Origin: Corynebacterium striatum ATCC 6940 | Lineage (GTDB): Bacteria; Actinomycetota; Actinomycetes; Mycobacteriales; Mycobacteriaceae | Assembly: GCF_000159135.1 (NCBI RefSeq) | Contig: NZ_GG667520.1 | Span: 103,969 to 142,946, forward strand | Direction: 5' to 3' | Length of the DNA: 38,978 nucleotides | Shown here: positions 25,833 through 34,309 of the stretch, piece by piece | Numbering within the stretch: the stretch's first letter is position 1 | How the letters are laid out: each line of letters opens with the position of its first letter | Translations under genes and position numbers: made by a program | The notes under the pieces: model-generated | Database searches by the model: none | What the model saw: only the letters and a program-made list of their open reading frames with translations | What the model was told of the DNA's origin: nothing

Positions 25833-26614
25833 TCGGCCTTGGGGAAGGGCTGCGTCACGCGGTCGGCCAACTCGGCCACCGAATCGATGACCTGGTTCGG
25901 TCGGTAGGGGTAGCGCTGAATCTCGGCATCGTCGCTGATGCCCGTGCGCACGAGGATGGTCTGCAGGCCCGCCTCAAGGCCCGACTTCACATCGGTGTCC
26001 ATGCGGTCACCAATCATGACCGTGTTCTCCGAGTGCGCACCGATGTGGTTGAGTGCCGAACGCATCATGACCGGGTTGGGCTTACCCACGTAATAGGGCT
26101 CGCGGTTCGTGGCCGCGGTGATGAGTGCGGCAACGGCACCCGTGGCAGGCAGCACGCCCTGTGGGGCTGGGCCGGTGACGTCCGGGTTGGTCGCGATAAA
26201 ACGCGCGCCCCCGCGAATTAGATTGATGGCCGTGGTGATTGCCTCAAAAGAGTAGGTGCGGGTTTCGCCCAAGACCACGAAGTCTGGGTCGTTGTCGGTC
26301 AGAACCCACCCTGCCTCGTGAAGGGACGTCGTCAAGCCCGATTCGCCCACCACATAAGCCTTGCCCTCGCCCGCCTGGGTGGTGAGGAAAGCGGCAGTGG
26401 CCGTGGCGGAGGTCCAGATGCGCTCCGCGGGGATGTCGAGGCCCGTGTTCTTGAGGCGAGCGGATAGGTCGCGCGGGGTGGACATGGAGTTGTTGGTGAG
26501 GACCATGAACTCGATGTCGTTGTCATACAGGGACTCGATGAACTTGTCCGCGCCGGGAATCATCTCGCCCTCTTTGATGAGGACGCCGTCCATATCGGAA
26601 AGGTAAGAAATCAC
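25829..26614 (-). CDS. nagD: HAD-superfamily sugar phosphatase, NagD-like
   Basis: The 261-residue protein is a class IIA haloacid-dehalogenase phosphatase. Motif I is SDMDGVLIKEG with nucleophile D7 and D9; motif II is LTNNSMSTPRDL near 40; motif III is GKPNPVMMRSAL with the lysine near 177; motif IV is MIGDRMDTDVKSG near 200. Length and cap region match NagD, a nucleotide/sugar phosphatase of unclear physiological substrate. Its ATG overlaps the stop of the upstream acyl carrier protein gene by four bases (ATGA), so the pair is cotranscribed and coupled. A connection with the carrier protein's function is not obvious. Confidence 0.9.
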   Translation of the reverse strand: MISYLSDMDGVLIKEGEMIPGADKFIESLYDNDIEFMVLTNNSMSTPRDLSARLKNTGLDIPAERIWTSATATAAFLTTQAGEGKAYVVGESGLTTSLHEAGWVLTDNDPDFVVLGETRTYSFEAITTAINLIRGGARFIATNPDVTGPAPQGVLPATGAVAALITAATNREPYYVGKPNPVMMRSALNHIGAHSENTVMIGDRMDTDVKSGLEAGLQTILVRTGISDDAEIQRYPYRPNQVIDSVAELADRVTQPFPKAD

Positions 26615-26916
26615 TTCTGCTCCTCCAAGTGCTTGTCCACGTATTCGGCAAGTTGGCCGATGGTTTCGATGCCTAGCATTGTCTCCTCATTGAAGCGCAC
26701 CTTGAAGCGCTCCTCGGCTCGCACGGCCAGCTCGATGCGCTCAAGCGATTCCACGCCTAAGTCGGCGAGCTTGGCGTCGCGCTCCAAGCCTTCCGCGCTG
26801 CCGGTGACCTTGGTAATCAGCGCGGTGATTTCGCTGTAGGTGTCTTCTGCGGGCTCCTCCTTTTGCGGGGTCTGGTTGAAGCGGGCTTGCAATTGCGCGG
26901 AGAGGTCGTTTGCCAT
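26611..26916 (-). CDS. Acyl carrier protein
   Basis: The 101-residue protein is a PP-binding carrier domain (about 27-97) with the phosphopantetheine serine S57 in LGVESLERIEL. The preceding extension of about 25 residues (ARFNQTPQKEEPAED) is unusual for a standard AcpP. The normal D-S-L is replaced by E-S-L, as in several actinobacterial accessory carriers. Corynebacteria use a type I fatty acid synthase, so this free-standing carrier probably serves another acyl pathway. It is first in a two-gene unit with nagD. Diverges from the hydrolase at 26970, sharing a 53-bp promoter region. Confidence 0.88.
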   Translation of the reverse strand: MANDLSAQLQARFNQTPQKEEPAEDTYSEITALITKVTGSAEGLERDAKLADLGVESLERIELAVRAEERFKVRFNEETMLGIETIGQLAEYVDKHLEEQK

Positions 26917-26969
26917 GCGGTCCAGTCTAATAGGGTTATATCAGTAGGTGCGGCTATTATCAGAAGGTC

Positions 26970-27980
26970 ATGATTAATAGGGCTCGAGCAAAGACGATTG
27001 TGCACAGTTGGGCGCGCCGTTTGCGGCCGACGCGTCGCAACGAACAGCACCTCATCTACGAGTCCCTGCACAATCACACGGACGAGCCCGGGCTGACTGG
27101 AATCGATTCCTTGGGCACCGTGCGCAACGATGGCCTGGACATCGCGTGGTACGAGGTCGGCCCGCAGGACTCGGACATCACTGTGGTGTTCATCCACGGC
27201 TACTGCCTGTCCGCGGAGGCCTACTACAGTCAGGTGGACTACATGCGCCGGCATTTCCCGGAGGTACGCTGCCTGCTTGTCGACATCCGCGGCCACGGCC
27301 TTTCCACCGAAGTCGCCCCTGCGCAGTGCACGGTGGACGCCGCGGCTGACGACGTCCTCGCTGTCCTTTCTGAGCGCGCCTCCCGTAGCAAGCTCGTGGT
27401 CGTGGGGCACTCTTTGGGCGGAATGGTGGCGCTCAATGTGATTCGCCGCGCGCCGGACGAGGTGTACCAGCGCATTGACTCGGCGCTGTTGATTGCGACG
27501 TCGATGCGCCGTTTTGCGGCGAAGGGCGTGGCGCAGATTCTCGAGTCGAAGGCGCTGGGCAGTTTGTATAACGCGTGCATGCGGCTGCCGAGGCGGATGG
27601 ACCGCATCCGCTTTGAGGTCGCGCAGTGGGTCGCGCCGCTGTTTGCTGCTTTGCTGGCGGGCTTTCCGCAGATGGAGAAGCTGCAGTTCCATGTAGCCAT
27701 GCTGATGGACACGCCGCTGTCCAGTTACACGGGCTTCTTTGACGATCTTCTCGACCACTCCGAGTACGCCGCCGCCGACCGCCTGGCCCGCCTGCGTGGT
27801 GAGGTTATTGTGGGATCTGCCGACATCGTGACTCCGCGCAGCCAGTCGGACGTCATCTTGGAGCACTGGCCGGCCGCCCGGCTGACTGAGGTGGACGGCG
27901 CAGGCCACATGGTCATCCTCGAGGAGCCCGAGGCCATCTCGGAGGCGCTTGGTCGCCTCTTGGTTCCGTTGGTGGACTAG
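26970..27980 (+). CDS. Alpha/beta-hydrolase
   Basis: The 336-residue protein is a cytosolic alpha/beta-hydrolase. The oxyanion strand is VVFIHGYCLSAEAY (73-86), the nucleophile S148 is in VVGHSLGGMVA, the acid is in VGSADIVTP near 287 and the histidine is in GAGHMVILEEPE near 314. The first 30 residues are basic (RARAKTIVHSWARRLRPTRR) and may sit on the membrane surface. AGAAGG precedes the ATG. It faces away from the acyl carrier gene, so an acyl-ester or thioesterase role is conceivable but unsupported. Complete triad, typical length. Confidence 0.85.
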   Translation: MINRARAKTIVHSWARRLRPTRRNEQHLIYESLHNHTDEPGLTGIDSLGTVRNDGLDIAWYEVGPQDSDITVVFIHGYCLSAEAYYSQVDYMRRHFPEVRCLLVDIRGHGLSTEVAPAQCTVDAAADDVLAVLSERASRSKLVVVGHSLGGMVALNVIRRAPDEVYQRIDSALLIATSMRRFAAKGVAQILESKALGSLYNACMRLPRRMDRIRFEVAQWVAPLFAALLAGFPQMEKLQFHVAMLMDTPLSSYTGFFDDLLDHSEYAAADRLARLRGEVIVGSADIVTPRSQSDVILEHWPAARLTEVDGAGHMVILEEPEAISEALGRLLVPLVD

Positions 27981-27994
27981 CGTTGCCGCGGCCG

Positions 27995-28027
27995 CCGGCC
28001 CTTTGCCGGCCCTTTGCCGGACCTTTG
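27995..28027. repeat. 11-bp tandem repeat, three copies
   Basis: The unit CCGGCCCTTTG occurs twice and then once as CCGGACCTTTG, followed by the start of a fourth unit. It lies just after the hydrolase stop. No coding is seen across it. Confidence 0.85.
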
Positions 28028-28075
28028 CCGACCACCGCGCGCCTCCGCTTGTTTCCCCAGAGCCCCCCGTTGGTT

Positions 28076-28202
28076 TGGTCCCATTCGTTTGGTCCCTTTG
28101 TGGGGTAAAGGGACCACTAGCGGCTTCTGCCCGGAACCGGTTACTCGTAAAACTACCCTTAGTAGGGGACCCAACCAATGGGACCAGTTGGCCGGTCGGC
28201 CA
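28076..28202. repeat. Nested palindrome cluster built on GGTCCC
   Basis: Outer arms TGGTCCCATT (28076-28085) and AATGGGACCA (28177-28186) enclose an inner hairpin GGTCCCTTT/AAAGGGACC (28091-28115). A further GGGACCC lies near 28167 and a TGGCCG/CGGCCA palindrome at 28189-28202. It is non-coding and resembles a repeated extragenic or MITE-like element between convergent genes. Confidence 0.75.
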
Positions 28203-28225
28203 GCGAGCTCGTTGTACGACAAGCC

Positions 28226-28260
28226 TGCGCCCTTCTGCGCCCTTCTGTGCCTTTCTGTGC
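28226..28260. repeat. 10-bp tandem repeat, about 3.5 copies
   Basis: The unit TGCGCCCTTC occurs twice, then as TGTGCCTTTC, then a partial TGTGC. It is the third repeat class within the same 300-bp intergenic region. Confidence 0.8.
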
Positions 28261-28283
28261 TCCGGCCGCACCGCAAAACGAGA

Positions 28284-28328
28284 AGACCGCCCCTCGGCGT
28301 CCTGCTAAGCGGGCAACCGAGGAGCGGC
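28284..28328 (-). terminator. Terminator of aceE
   Basis: CCGCCCCTCGG and CCGAGGAGCGG pair with one mismatch. Read on the minus strand the stem is followed by TCTTCTCGTTTT. It lies about 25 bases after the aceE stop. Confidence 0.75.
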
Positions 28329-28351
28329 CTAAACCGTCCTAGAGCGAGTTA

Positions 28352-31108
28352 TTACTCCTCGTCGCTGGAGGTGGACTCGGTGGCGGTAGGGTCATCGAGC
28401 TTCAGCTTGGCAGCTGCTTCCTCGACGACGGAACGCTCCACCTTGCCCTCGCGTGCCAGACCCTCAAGGGTTGCCACGACGATGGACTCAGCGTCGATGT
28501 TGAAGTAGCGACGAGCACCCTCACGGGTATCGGAGAAGCCAAAGCCGTCCGCGCCCAGCACGACGTAGGTACCCGGAACGTAAGGACGAATCTGCTCCTG
28601 CAGGTCGGTGGTGAAGTCGGAGACACCAACGAACGGGCCCTCGAAGCCCTTGAGCTGCTTGGTAGCAAACGCCTCGGTCGGCTCAACGCCCTTCTGCAGC
28701 GCCTCCTTGTTGCGGCGCGCGCCGTCGCGAGCCAGCTCAACCCAGGAGGTCACAGAGAACAGGGAAGCCTTGACGTCGTAGTCGTCAGCCAGGATCTTCT
28801 GTGCACGCAGCGCCTCGTGCACACCCACACCGGAAGCCAGGATGTTGGCAGGGATGGAGCCGCCCTCAGCGGTGTTGTAGTGGTAGATACCCTTGTGCAG
28901 ACCGTCGACGTCGAGGTTCTCCGGCTCAGCAGGCTGGCTAACTGGCTCGTTGTACACGGTCAGGTAGTACATGACTGCCTCGGAGTTCTCGCCGTACATG
29001 CGGTTGATACCGCGGTGAATCAGGTGAGCCACCTCGTAGCCGAAGGCTGGGTCGTAGCTGATGACGGCAGGGTTCGTGGAAGCCAGAACCGGGGAGTGAC
29101 CGTCCATGTGCTGCAGGCCCTCACCGGTCAGGGTGGTGCGGCCAGCAGTTGCACCGATGATGAAGCCGCGGCCCAGCTGGTCGCCGGCAGCCCAGAAGGA
29201 GTCGCCGGTGCGCTGGAAGCCGAACATCGAATAGAAGATGTACAGCGGAATCATCGCTTCGCCGTGAGTTGCATAAGAAGTTGCGGCCGCGGTGAAGGAC
29301 GCAGTCGCGCCTGCCTCGGAGATACCCTCGTGCATGATCTGGCCGTCGGTAGCCTCGCGGTAAGACAGCATCAGGTCGTTGTCCACCGGCACGTAGTTCT
29401 GGCCACGCGGGTTCCAAATCTTCAGAGTCGGGAACCAAGAGTCCATACCGAAGGTACGAGCCTCATCCGGGATAATCGGCACGATGCGCTTACCCAGCTC
29501 CTTGTCGCGCATGAGCTCCTTAAAGGTACGCACAAGCGCCATGGTGGTAGCCACGTTCTGCTTGCCCGAGCCCTTACGCACGGAGCGCAGCTTATCGATG
29601 TCCGGGGTGACCAGCGGAGTGAACTTCTCACGGCGCTCCGGCAGGAAGCCGCCGAGTTCTTTACGGCGCTCCAGCATGTACTTGATTTCCGGCGCATCGT
29701 TACCCGGGTGGTAGTACGGCGGTGCGTAAGGATCCTTCTCCAGAACCTCGTCCTCGATCGGGATACCCTGCTTGTCGCGGAAGAGCTTGAGGTCTTCCAG
29801 CGTCAGCTTCTTCATCTGGTGGGTAGCGTTGCGGCCCTCGAAGTTGTGGCCCAAGCCGTAGCCCTTGATGGTGTGAGCCAGGATGACGGTCGGCTTGCCA
29901 GTACCCTTGTTATCCAAGGCCTTCGCATACGCAGCGTAGATCTTGCGGTAGTCGTGGCCACCGCGGCGCAGTGCCCAAATCTCATCGTCGGAGAGGTCCT
30001 CAACCAGCTTGAGGGTGCGTTCGTCGCGGCCGAAGAAGTGCTCGCGGACATACGCGCCGTCGTTAGCCTTGAAGGTCTGGTAGTCACCATCAGAAGTGGT
30101 GTTCATGATGTTGACCAGGGCGCCGTCCTTGTCGGCATTGAGCAGCCTGTCCCAGCCGCGGCCCCAGATGACCTTGATGACGTTCCAGCCAGCACCGCGG
30201 AAGAAGGACTCCAGCTCCTGAATGATCTGAGTGTTACCGCGAACCGGGCCGTCGAGACGCTGCAAGTTGCAGTTGATGACGAAGGTCAGGTTGTCCAGTT
30301 CGTAGAGGGCAGCGGTCTGCAGGAGGCCGCGGGACTCTGGCTCGTCCATCTCGCCGTCACCCAGGAAGGCCCAGACGTGCTGCTCGGAGGTGTCCTTGAT
30401 GCCGCGGGTCTCCAGGTACTTGTTAAAGCGTGCCTGGTAGATAGCGTTCATCGGGCCGATGCCCATGGAAACGGTTGGGAACTCCCAGAAATCAGGCATC
30501 AGACGCGGGTGCGGGTAGGAAGGTAGGCCCTTGCCCTCGCCGCGGGAAACCTCCTGGCGGAAGCCGTCTAGGTCTTCCTCACTCAGGCGGCCTTCCATGA
30601 AGGCACGGGCGTACATGCCCGGGGAGGCGTGGCCCTGGAAGAAGATCTGGTCACCGCCAGACGGATCATCCTTGCCCTTGAAGAAGTGGTTAAGGCCAAC
30701 CTCGTAGAGCGGGGCCGCACCAGCGTAGGTGGAGATATGGCCGCCGACGCCGATGCCTGGGCGCTGCGCGCGGTGCACCATGATTGCTGCGTTCCAACGG
30801 ATCCAGCGGCGGTAGCGCTTTTCGAGTTCCTCGTCGCCAGGGAATTCTGGCTCCAAATTGGTTGGAATGGTGTTGACAAAGTCGGTGGAGGTCAAGGAAG
30901 GCAGAGGGACGCGTTTCGCGGTCGCACGCTCCAGCAGGCGGAGCATCAGGTAGCGGGCGCGCTCTGGATCGGAGTTATCCAGCAGGCCATCGAGTGAGTC
31001 CATCCACTCGCGGGTTTCCTCGGGATCGCTGTCATGCAGGTATGAAGCAACTCCGTCACGGACGATCGGGAAGTTGGAGTCACCCTTTACGGCGTCCTGG
31101 TCAGCCAT
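28352..31108 (-). CDS. aceE: Pyruvate dehydrogenase E1 component (homodimeric)
   Basis: The 918-residue enzyme decarboxylates pyruvate using thiamine diphosphate and passes the acetyl unit to the E2 lipoyl domain. The ThDP motif runs from [12 protein letters not shown] (about 250) to NCNLQRLDG (about 278). [17 protein letters not shown] and [20 protein letters not shown] segments fit the AceE (not the alpha2-beta2) class. Length agrees with Corynebacterium AceE. The ATG has a strong AGGAGG at ideal spacing. It stands alone with its own terminator; E2/E3 genes are not in the window, as usual in corynebacteria, where E1 joins a mixed complex with OdhA. RamB-like boxes lie upstream. Confidence 0.97.
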   Translation of the reverse strand: MADQDAVKGDSNFPIVRDGVASYLHDSDPEETREWMDSLDGLLDNSDPERARYLMLRLLERATAKRVPLPSLTSTDFVNTIPTNLEPEFPGDEELEKRYRRWIRWNAAIMVHRAQRPGIGVGGHISTYAGAAPLYEVGLNHFFKGKDDPSGGDQIFFQGHASPGMYARAFMEGRLSEEDLDGFRQEVSRGEGKGLPSYPHPRLMPDFWEFPTVSMGIGPMNAIYQARFNKYLETRGIKDTSEQHVWAFLGDGEMDEPESRGLLQTAALYELDNLTFVINCNLQRLDGPVRGNTQIIQELESFFRGAGWNVIKVIWGRGWDRLLNADKDGALVNIMNTTSDGDYQTFKANDGAYVREHFFGRDERTLKLVEDLSDDEIWALRRGGHDYRKIYAAYAKALDNKGTGKPTVILAHTIKGYGLGHNFEGRNATHQMKKLTLEDLKLFRDKQGIPIEDEVLEKDPYAPPYYHPGNDAPEIKYMLERRKELGGFLPERREKFTPLVTPDIDKLRSVRKGSGKQNVATTMALVRTFKELMRDKELGKRIVPIIPDEARTFGMDSWFPTLKIWNPRGQNYVPVDNDLMLSYREATDGQIMHEGISEAGATASFTAAATSYATHGEAMIPLYIFYSMFGFQRTGDSFWAAGDQLGRGFIIGATAGRTTLTGEGLQHMDGHSPVLASTNPAVISYDPAFGYEVAHLIHRGINRMYGENSEAVMYYLTVYNEPVSQPAEPENLDVDGLHKGIYHYNTAEGGSIPANILASGVGVHEALRAQKILADDYDVKASLFSVTSWVELARDGARRNKEALQKGVEPTEAFATKQLKGFEGPFVGVSDFTTDLQEQIRPYVPGTYVVLGADGFGFSDTREGARRYFNIDAESIVVATLEGLAREGKVERSVVEEAAAKLKLDDPTATESTSSDEE

Positions 31109-31130
31109 TTAAACCTCCTAGATTGGATTT

Positions 31131-31237
31131 ACACAGTTTGCATACCAGAATACGCCTCCCCCGATCATCTGTGTGTGTGAAGGGGGCATAGGCAGCTTCA
31201 CTGCCGGTGAAGTCGATTATTTGCGAACTTTGCAAAA
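31131..31237 (-). promoter_or_regulatory. aceE upstream region with RamB-like box
   Basis: GAACTTTGCAAAA at 31225-31237 matches the published RamB motif (AACTTTGCAAA) closely. A weaker AGTTTGCATA lies at 31135-31144 near the likely -10 of aceE (TATTCT on the minus strand). A CTTCAC/GTGAAG dyad is at 31196-31212. RamB is known to act on acetate and aceE genes in C. glutamicum; binding here is inferred. Confidence 0.55.
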
Positions 31238-31292
31238 GGTGATTGTGCGGTAAATCTGCAGTGCAATCGCGAAAAGTGGGGCAGAAGGCGTT

Positions 31293-31730
31293 ATGATCTT
31301 TTCCATGCCAGAAAAAGGAAGGAATCAAGTAGTGGCTGATGCGGCCAGCAAACTCGGCATCCGTGAAGGGCAGATCGCCCTTGAATTGGGATGGGATGAG
31401 GACTGCGATGCCAGCATCTCTGAATCTATTGAGGACGTTCTCGGCGAGGACTTTCTCGAGGAGGAGAGCGACGAGCTTTGCGACGTCGTGCTTCTCTGGT
31501 GGCGAGCCGAGGATGGCGACCTTGTCGACGGGCTCGTTGACGCCTCCCGCCCGCTTGGCGACGCCGGCCGAGTGTGGCTGCTGACCCCAGGTGCGGGCAA
31601 GCCGGGCAACCTCGCTCCAGGTGAGATCTCTGAATCAGCCCAATTGGCTGGCTTGGTGCAGACCAAAGCAGAGCGTTTGGGCGAATGGCAAGGTTCCTGT
31701 CTTGTTGCCCGCGGAAACACCAAGAAGTAG
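31293..31730 (+). CDS. DUF3052 family protein
   Basis: The 145-residue acidic protein belongs to DUF3052, a small actinobacterial family without a proven function. A variable N-terminus is followed by VADAASKLGIREGQIALELG, the conserved WWRAEDGDLVDGLVDASRPL and VWLLTPGAGKPGNLAPGEI, and LVARGNTKK at the end. GAAGG precedes the ATG by 5-7 bases; ATG at 31305 is an alternative. It diverges from aceE, as in other corynebacteria, and ends about 70 bases before the tRNA. Confidence 0.85.
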   Translation: MIFSMPEKGRNQVVADAASKLGIREGQIALELGWDEDCDASISESIEDVLGEDFLEEESDELCDVVLLWWRAEDGDLVDGLVDASRPLGDAGRVWLLTPGAGKPGNLAPGEISESAQLAGLVQTKAERLGEWQGSCLVARGNTKK

Positions 31731-31797
31731 TAATAACCTGCGGATTTGTAGCTTGGCGCTTGAATGGGCTAACCTTGTGCAAGCGTCAAAGCGCACT

Positions 31798-31870
31798 GCG
31801 GCTTTAGCTCAGCTGGAAGAGCAACTGGTTTACACCCAGTAGGTCGGGGGTTCGATCCCCTCAGGCCGCA
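31798..31870 (+). tRNA. tRNA-Val (anticodon TAC)
   Basis: A full cloverleaf is readable: acceptor GCGGCTT/AGGCCGC, D stem GCTC/GAGC, anticodon stem ACTGG/CCAGT around TTTACAC (anticodon TAC, codon GTA) and T arm GGGGG-TTCGATC-CCCTC. The discriminator base is A and the CCA end is not encoded. Length 73. Confidence 0.95.
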
Positions 31871-31879
31871 CAATGTGAA

Positions 31880-31921
31880 GTCTCGCGACATCGTTCCTAT
31901 CGGTGTCGCGGGACTTTTCGT
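31880..31921 (+). terminator. Terminator after tRNA-Val
   Basis: GTCTCGCGACA and TGTCGCGGGAC form an 11-bp stem with one G-U pair, followed by TTTT. It starts 9 bases after the tRNA. The next 130 bases hold no gene I can support. Confidence 0.85.
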
Positions 31922-32053
31922 TTTGCTACTTAGCCCCTGATCTGCGTAACTGACGAGGAAGCCGCGTCCAGAGCAGAACCGGTGGGCTTCGTTGGCAGTT
32001 GTGCACGTTTGGCCGCCGACCCCACCGTTCCGTGGCCCAAAACTGCAGCGGCG

Positions 32054-32695
32054 CTAGAGCGCAGCGAGCAGCGCGTCGATGTCCTCGATGGAGCTGACGA
32101 AGAAGTCGGCGTCGTCGAACTCGGCCTGGCTGCCGTGGCCCCAAGCTACGAGAGCAGTGCGGATGCCCAGTGGACGCGCGCCCTCGACGTCGTGGTGGCG
32201 GTCGCCCACCATTAGGATTCGTTCCTCGTGGCCACGCAGGTTCATCGAGTCGAGCACCCACTCGATGACGTGGCGCTTGGTGGGGCGGGAGCCGGTGGCG
32301 TCGTCGGCACCGCCAATGAAGTCGAAGTAGCCTGCAACCCCAAGGTGTGTGAGCATCTGCCGCGCCATGTCCTCGCCTTTGCTCGTGGCCGTACAAATGG
32401 TGTGCCCCGCCGCCTTCCACCGAGGTAGTGCTTCGGCCCAGCCAGGGAAGAGCTCCGCTTCCTGCCACCCAAAGTCGTGGTAGTAGCCTCGGAAAGTCGC
32501 CACTCCGCGTGGGATGTCCTCAGCCTTCATGCCGAACAGCCCAAGCGCTATCTCCAGCGGCGGGCCGGGAAAAGAATGCAGCTGCTCGAGCGTGGGAACG
32601 GGGTAGCCCAAGTCGGCAAAAGTTAGCTGCGCACAGCGGGAAATCCCTGGAAAAGAGTTGACCAAAGTGCCGTCGACATCGAGAAAGATATTCAC
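32054..32695 (-). CDS. HAD hydrolase, phosphoglycolate-phosphatase-like
   Basis: The 213-residue protein is a class I HAD phosphatase of the Gph/PGMB type. Motif I is FLDVDGTLVNS with nucleophile D6 and D8. A helical cap follows at about 17-80. Motif II is CTATSKGEDM near 102, the lysine is in SRPTKRHVIEW near 140, and motif IV is MVGDRHHDVEGA near 164. The substrate is not evident; phosphoglycolate, sugar phosphates or nucleotides are candidates. It is followed on the same strand, upstream, by SURF1 and the tyrosine phosphatase, all closely packed, so they may share a transcript. Confidence 0.85.
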   Translation of the reverse strand: MNIFLDVDGTLVNSFPGISRCAQLTFADLGYPVPTLEQLHSFPGPPLEIALGLFGMKAEDIPRGVATFRGYYHDFGWQEAELFPGWAEALPRWKAAGHTICTATSKGEDMARQMLTHLGVAGYFDFIGGADDATGSRPTKRHVIEWVLDSMNLRGHEERILMVGDRHHDVEGARPLGIRTALVAWGHGSQAEFDDADFFVSSIEDIDALLAAL

Positions 32696-32722
32696 GCGAT
32701 CAACTCTAGGACAGCGTACGGC

Positions 32723-33700
32723 TTAAAAGCGCTCCTGGCCGCGTTCGCGAATCTTCTCATAGAAGTCTGGCTTCGAGTCGCCGTAGCGGGAGCGCGCGCG
32801 GCGTGATTGAGGGGCTGCCTGGGCCGCAGCAGAAGGGGCCTCGGCAGAAGGGGCCTCGGCAGAAGGGACCTCGGCAGAAGGGGCCGGAGCAGGGGCCGCC
32901 GCGGCGGGGGATTGGAGGGGCTCGGAAGGGGAAGCGTCGTCAAGCGGGCCGTGCAAAGCCGCCTCCTCCTCGCGGGCGCGGCGGCGCTCGCGGATCTCAG
33001 ACCATACGAAGTAACCCAAGCCCAGCGGCGCCATGATGCCGAAGGCAATCCACTGATAGCCGTAGGAAAGGTGGTTACCGCGGTCGAGCTGCGGGACCTC
33101 CAGCGCGGTCAACTCGCCTGGCTGCTCTGGGGAGAGCTGGATGTAGTCCTTGCCCAGCTTCGTATCCGTGAGCGACGCGACTTCCTCCGTATGAATGGAG
33201 TAGACCTGCTGGTAGCCCTCCTGGTCAATCGGTGCGGAAGAGTGCTGCAGCTCGTCGGCGCGGATCATGCCCGTGATGGTGACGTCCTCAGTGGGAGCCG
33301 GGGGAATCTCCGGAACGGTGTTGCCTTCGCCTGCGGCAATCCATCCGCGATTGACTAACATCGTGAGACCGGAATCTGTCTGGAACGGGACCAAGGACTG
33401 GTACACCGCGCCCGAGGAGACGGGGCGCAAACGCAGCAGCACCTCGTCGTCGGCGAGGTAGTGGCCGGTGAGCGTGGCGCGGGACCACTCGTCGTCCTTG
33501 ATGGCGCCGTCCTTAGTCACCACCTCATTAAGCGGACGCGGATCCGCCTCGTAGGCCTCCGCAATGAGGTGATTGCGCTCCACAATCTGGTCATCCTTGC
33601 CTAGCTGCCACGGCGCTAGAACCGTGAACGCAAAGTAGGAGAAGGCAACAACAAAGATGAGCAGCAGTACCCACCCAGGCTTGAGGAACGTCTTCAGCAT
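32723..33700 (-). CDS. SURF1-family cytochrome oxidase assembly protein
   Basis: The 325-residue product has the SURF1 topology: a membrane helix at about 8-27, an extracytoplasmic domain (about 30-215) with the family's LVNRGWIAAGEG and the second helix WIAFGIMAPLGLGYFVW (about 222-238) preceded by LSYGYQW. SURF1 helps insert haem a into the aa3 oxidase. The last 80 residues are an extra hydrophilic tail with a Pro/Ser/Ala/Glu repeat (SAEAP units), encoded by a 15-bp DNA repeat. The ATG at 33700 fits the family N-terminus; an upstream in-frame start would add 21 residues overlapping the phosphatase gene. AAAAGG precedes it. Confidence 0.88.
   Translation of the reverse strand: MLKTFLKPGWVLLLIFVVAFSYFAFTVLAPWQLGKDDQIVERNHLIAEAYEADPRPLNEVVTKDGAIKDDEWSRATLTGHYLADDEVLLRLRPVSSGAVYQSLVPFQTDSGLTMLVNRGWIAAGEGNTVPEIPPAPTEDVTITGMIRADELQHSSAPIDQEGYQQVYSIHTEEVASLTDTKLGKDYIQLSPEQPGELTALEVPQLDRGNHLSYGYQWIAFGIMAPLGLGYFVWSEIRERRRAREEEAALHGPLDDASPSEPLQSPAAAAPAPAPSAEVPSAEAPSAEAPSAAAQAAPQSRRARSRYGDSKPDFYEKIRERGQERF
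32822..32890. repeat. 15-bp tandem repeat inside the SURF1 gene
   Basis: The unit GGCCTCGGCAGAAGG recurs about four times with one or two base changes, encoding SAEAP-type pentapeptides in the cytosolic tail. Copy number is likely to vary between strains without changing the frame. Confidence 0.8.
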
Positions 33701-33710
33701 GCCTTTTATC

Positions 33711-34199
33711 CTAGACCCGCTCTTGGCGAATCCAATCCAGCAGGCCAGGGACGGCGGCTTCAATTTCCTTGCGGGTGCGCGCGAAGTCCTCGGCAGTGCC
33801 GTAATAAGGATCCTCGATGTTCTGGTCCTCGGCGTTCGGGTCGAAGCTGCGCATCAAGCGCACACGCTCTGTGTCGATGCCGCGCTTGATGAGGGCGTCG
33901 CGGTGGCCGGAGTCCATTGCGATGAAAAGGTCCGCGTCCATGTGCTCGGGGCCCAGCTGTGCCGCGCGGTGCGTTGCGCCGTCGTGGCCGCCGCTGCGCA
34001 GCTCGGCGATGGCGCGCTCGTCAGCGCCTTGGCCCACGTGCCAGCCGCCAAGGCCGCAGGAGGACGTGCGCGCGATGAGGTCGAGCATGTCGTTCTCCAT
34101 GGCATCGCGAACGATGATTTCCGCCATGGGGGAGCGGCAAATATTGCCCGTGCATACAAACACGAGGTGCAATGCGGAGGGATTGTCCTCAGAAGTCAT
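33711..34199 (-). CDS. Low-molecular-weight protein tyrosine phosphatase
   Basis: The 162-residue enzyme has the CX5R signature VCTGNICRSPMAE with C16 and R22, and the general acid in EDPYYG near residue 130. Both are needed for phosphotyrosine hydrolysis. Length matches PtpA/Wzb-type phosphatases. It lies 11 bases before the SURF1 start on the same strand, and diverges from the Nif3 gene. The pairing with SURF1 is conserved in corynebacteria as far as I know. No tyrosine kinase gene is in the window. Confidence 0.92.
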   Translation of the reverse strand: MTSEDNPSALHLVFVCTGNICRSPMAEIIVRDAMENDMLDLIARTSSCGLGGWHVGQGADERAIAELRSGGHDGATHRAAQLGPEHMDADLFIAMDSGHRDALIKRGIDTERVRLMRSFDPNAEDQNIEDPYYGTAEDFARTRKEIEAAVPGLLDWIRQERV

Positions 34200-34309
34200 C
34201 AGGCTACGACCTTAGAGCAAATAGAACGATTTCTGAACGAAAGCTAGGATAGTGCAGCAGCGCGCAGAGAGCGAAAAACACAGTGATACAAGCACGAAGG
34301 AGGCCCGCT

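Noticed and set aside
27995..28260. CRISPR array
   Set aside because: Repeats are 10-11 bp and directly adjacent with no spacers; no cas genes are present.
26817..28271. 484-codon minus-strand frame across the hydrolase gene and the repeat region
   Set aside because: Arginine/histidine-rich, crosses tandem repeats and ends in the acyl carrier gene; a shadow of the hydrolase frame.
28817..30526. 569-codon plus-strand open frame
   Set aside because: It is fully antisense to aceE, whose catalytic motifs are unmistakable; the frame is open because of high GC and codon bias.
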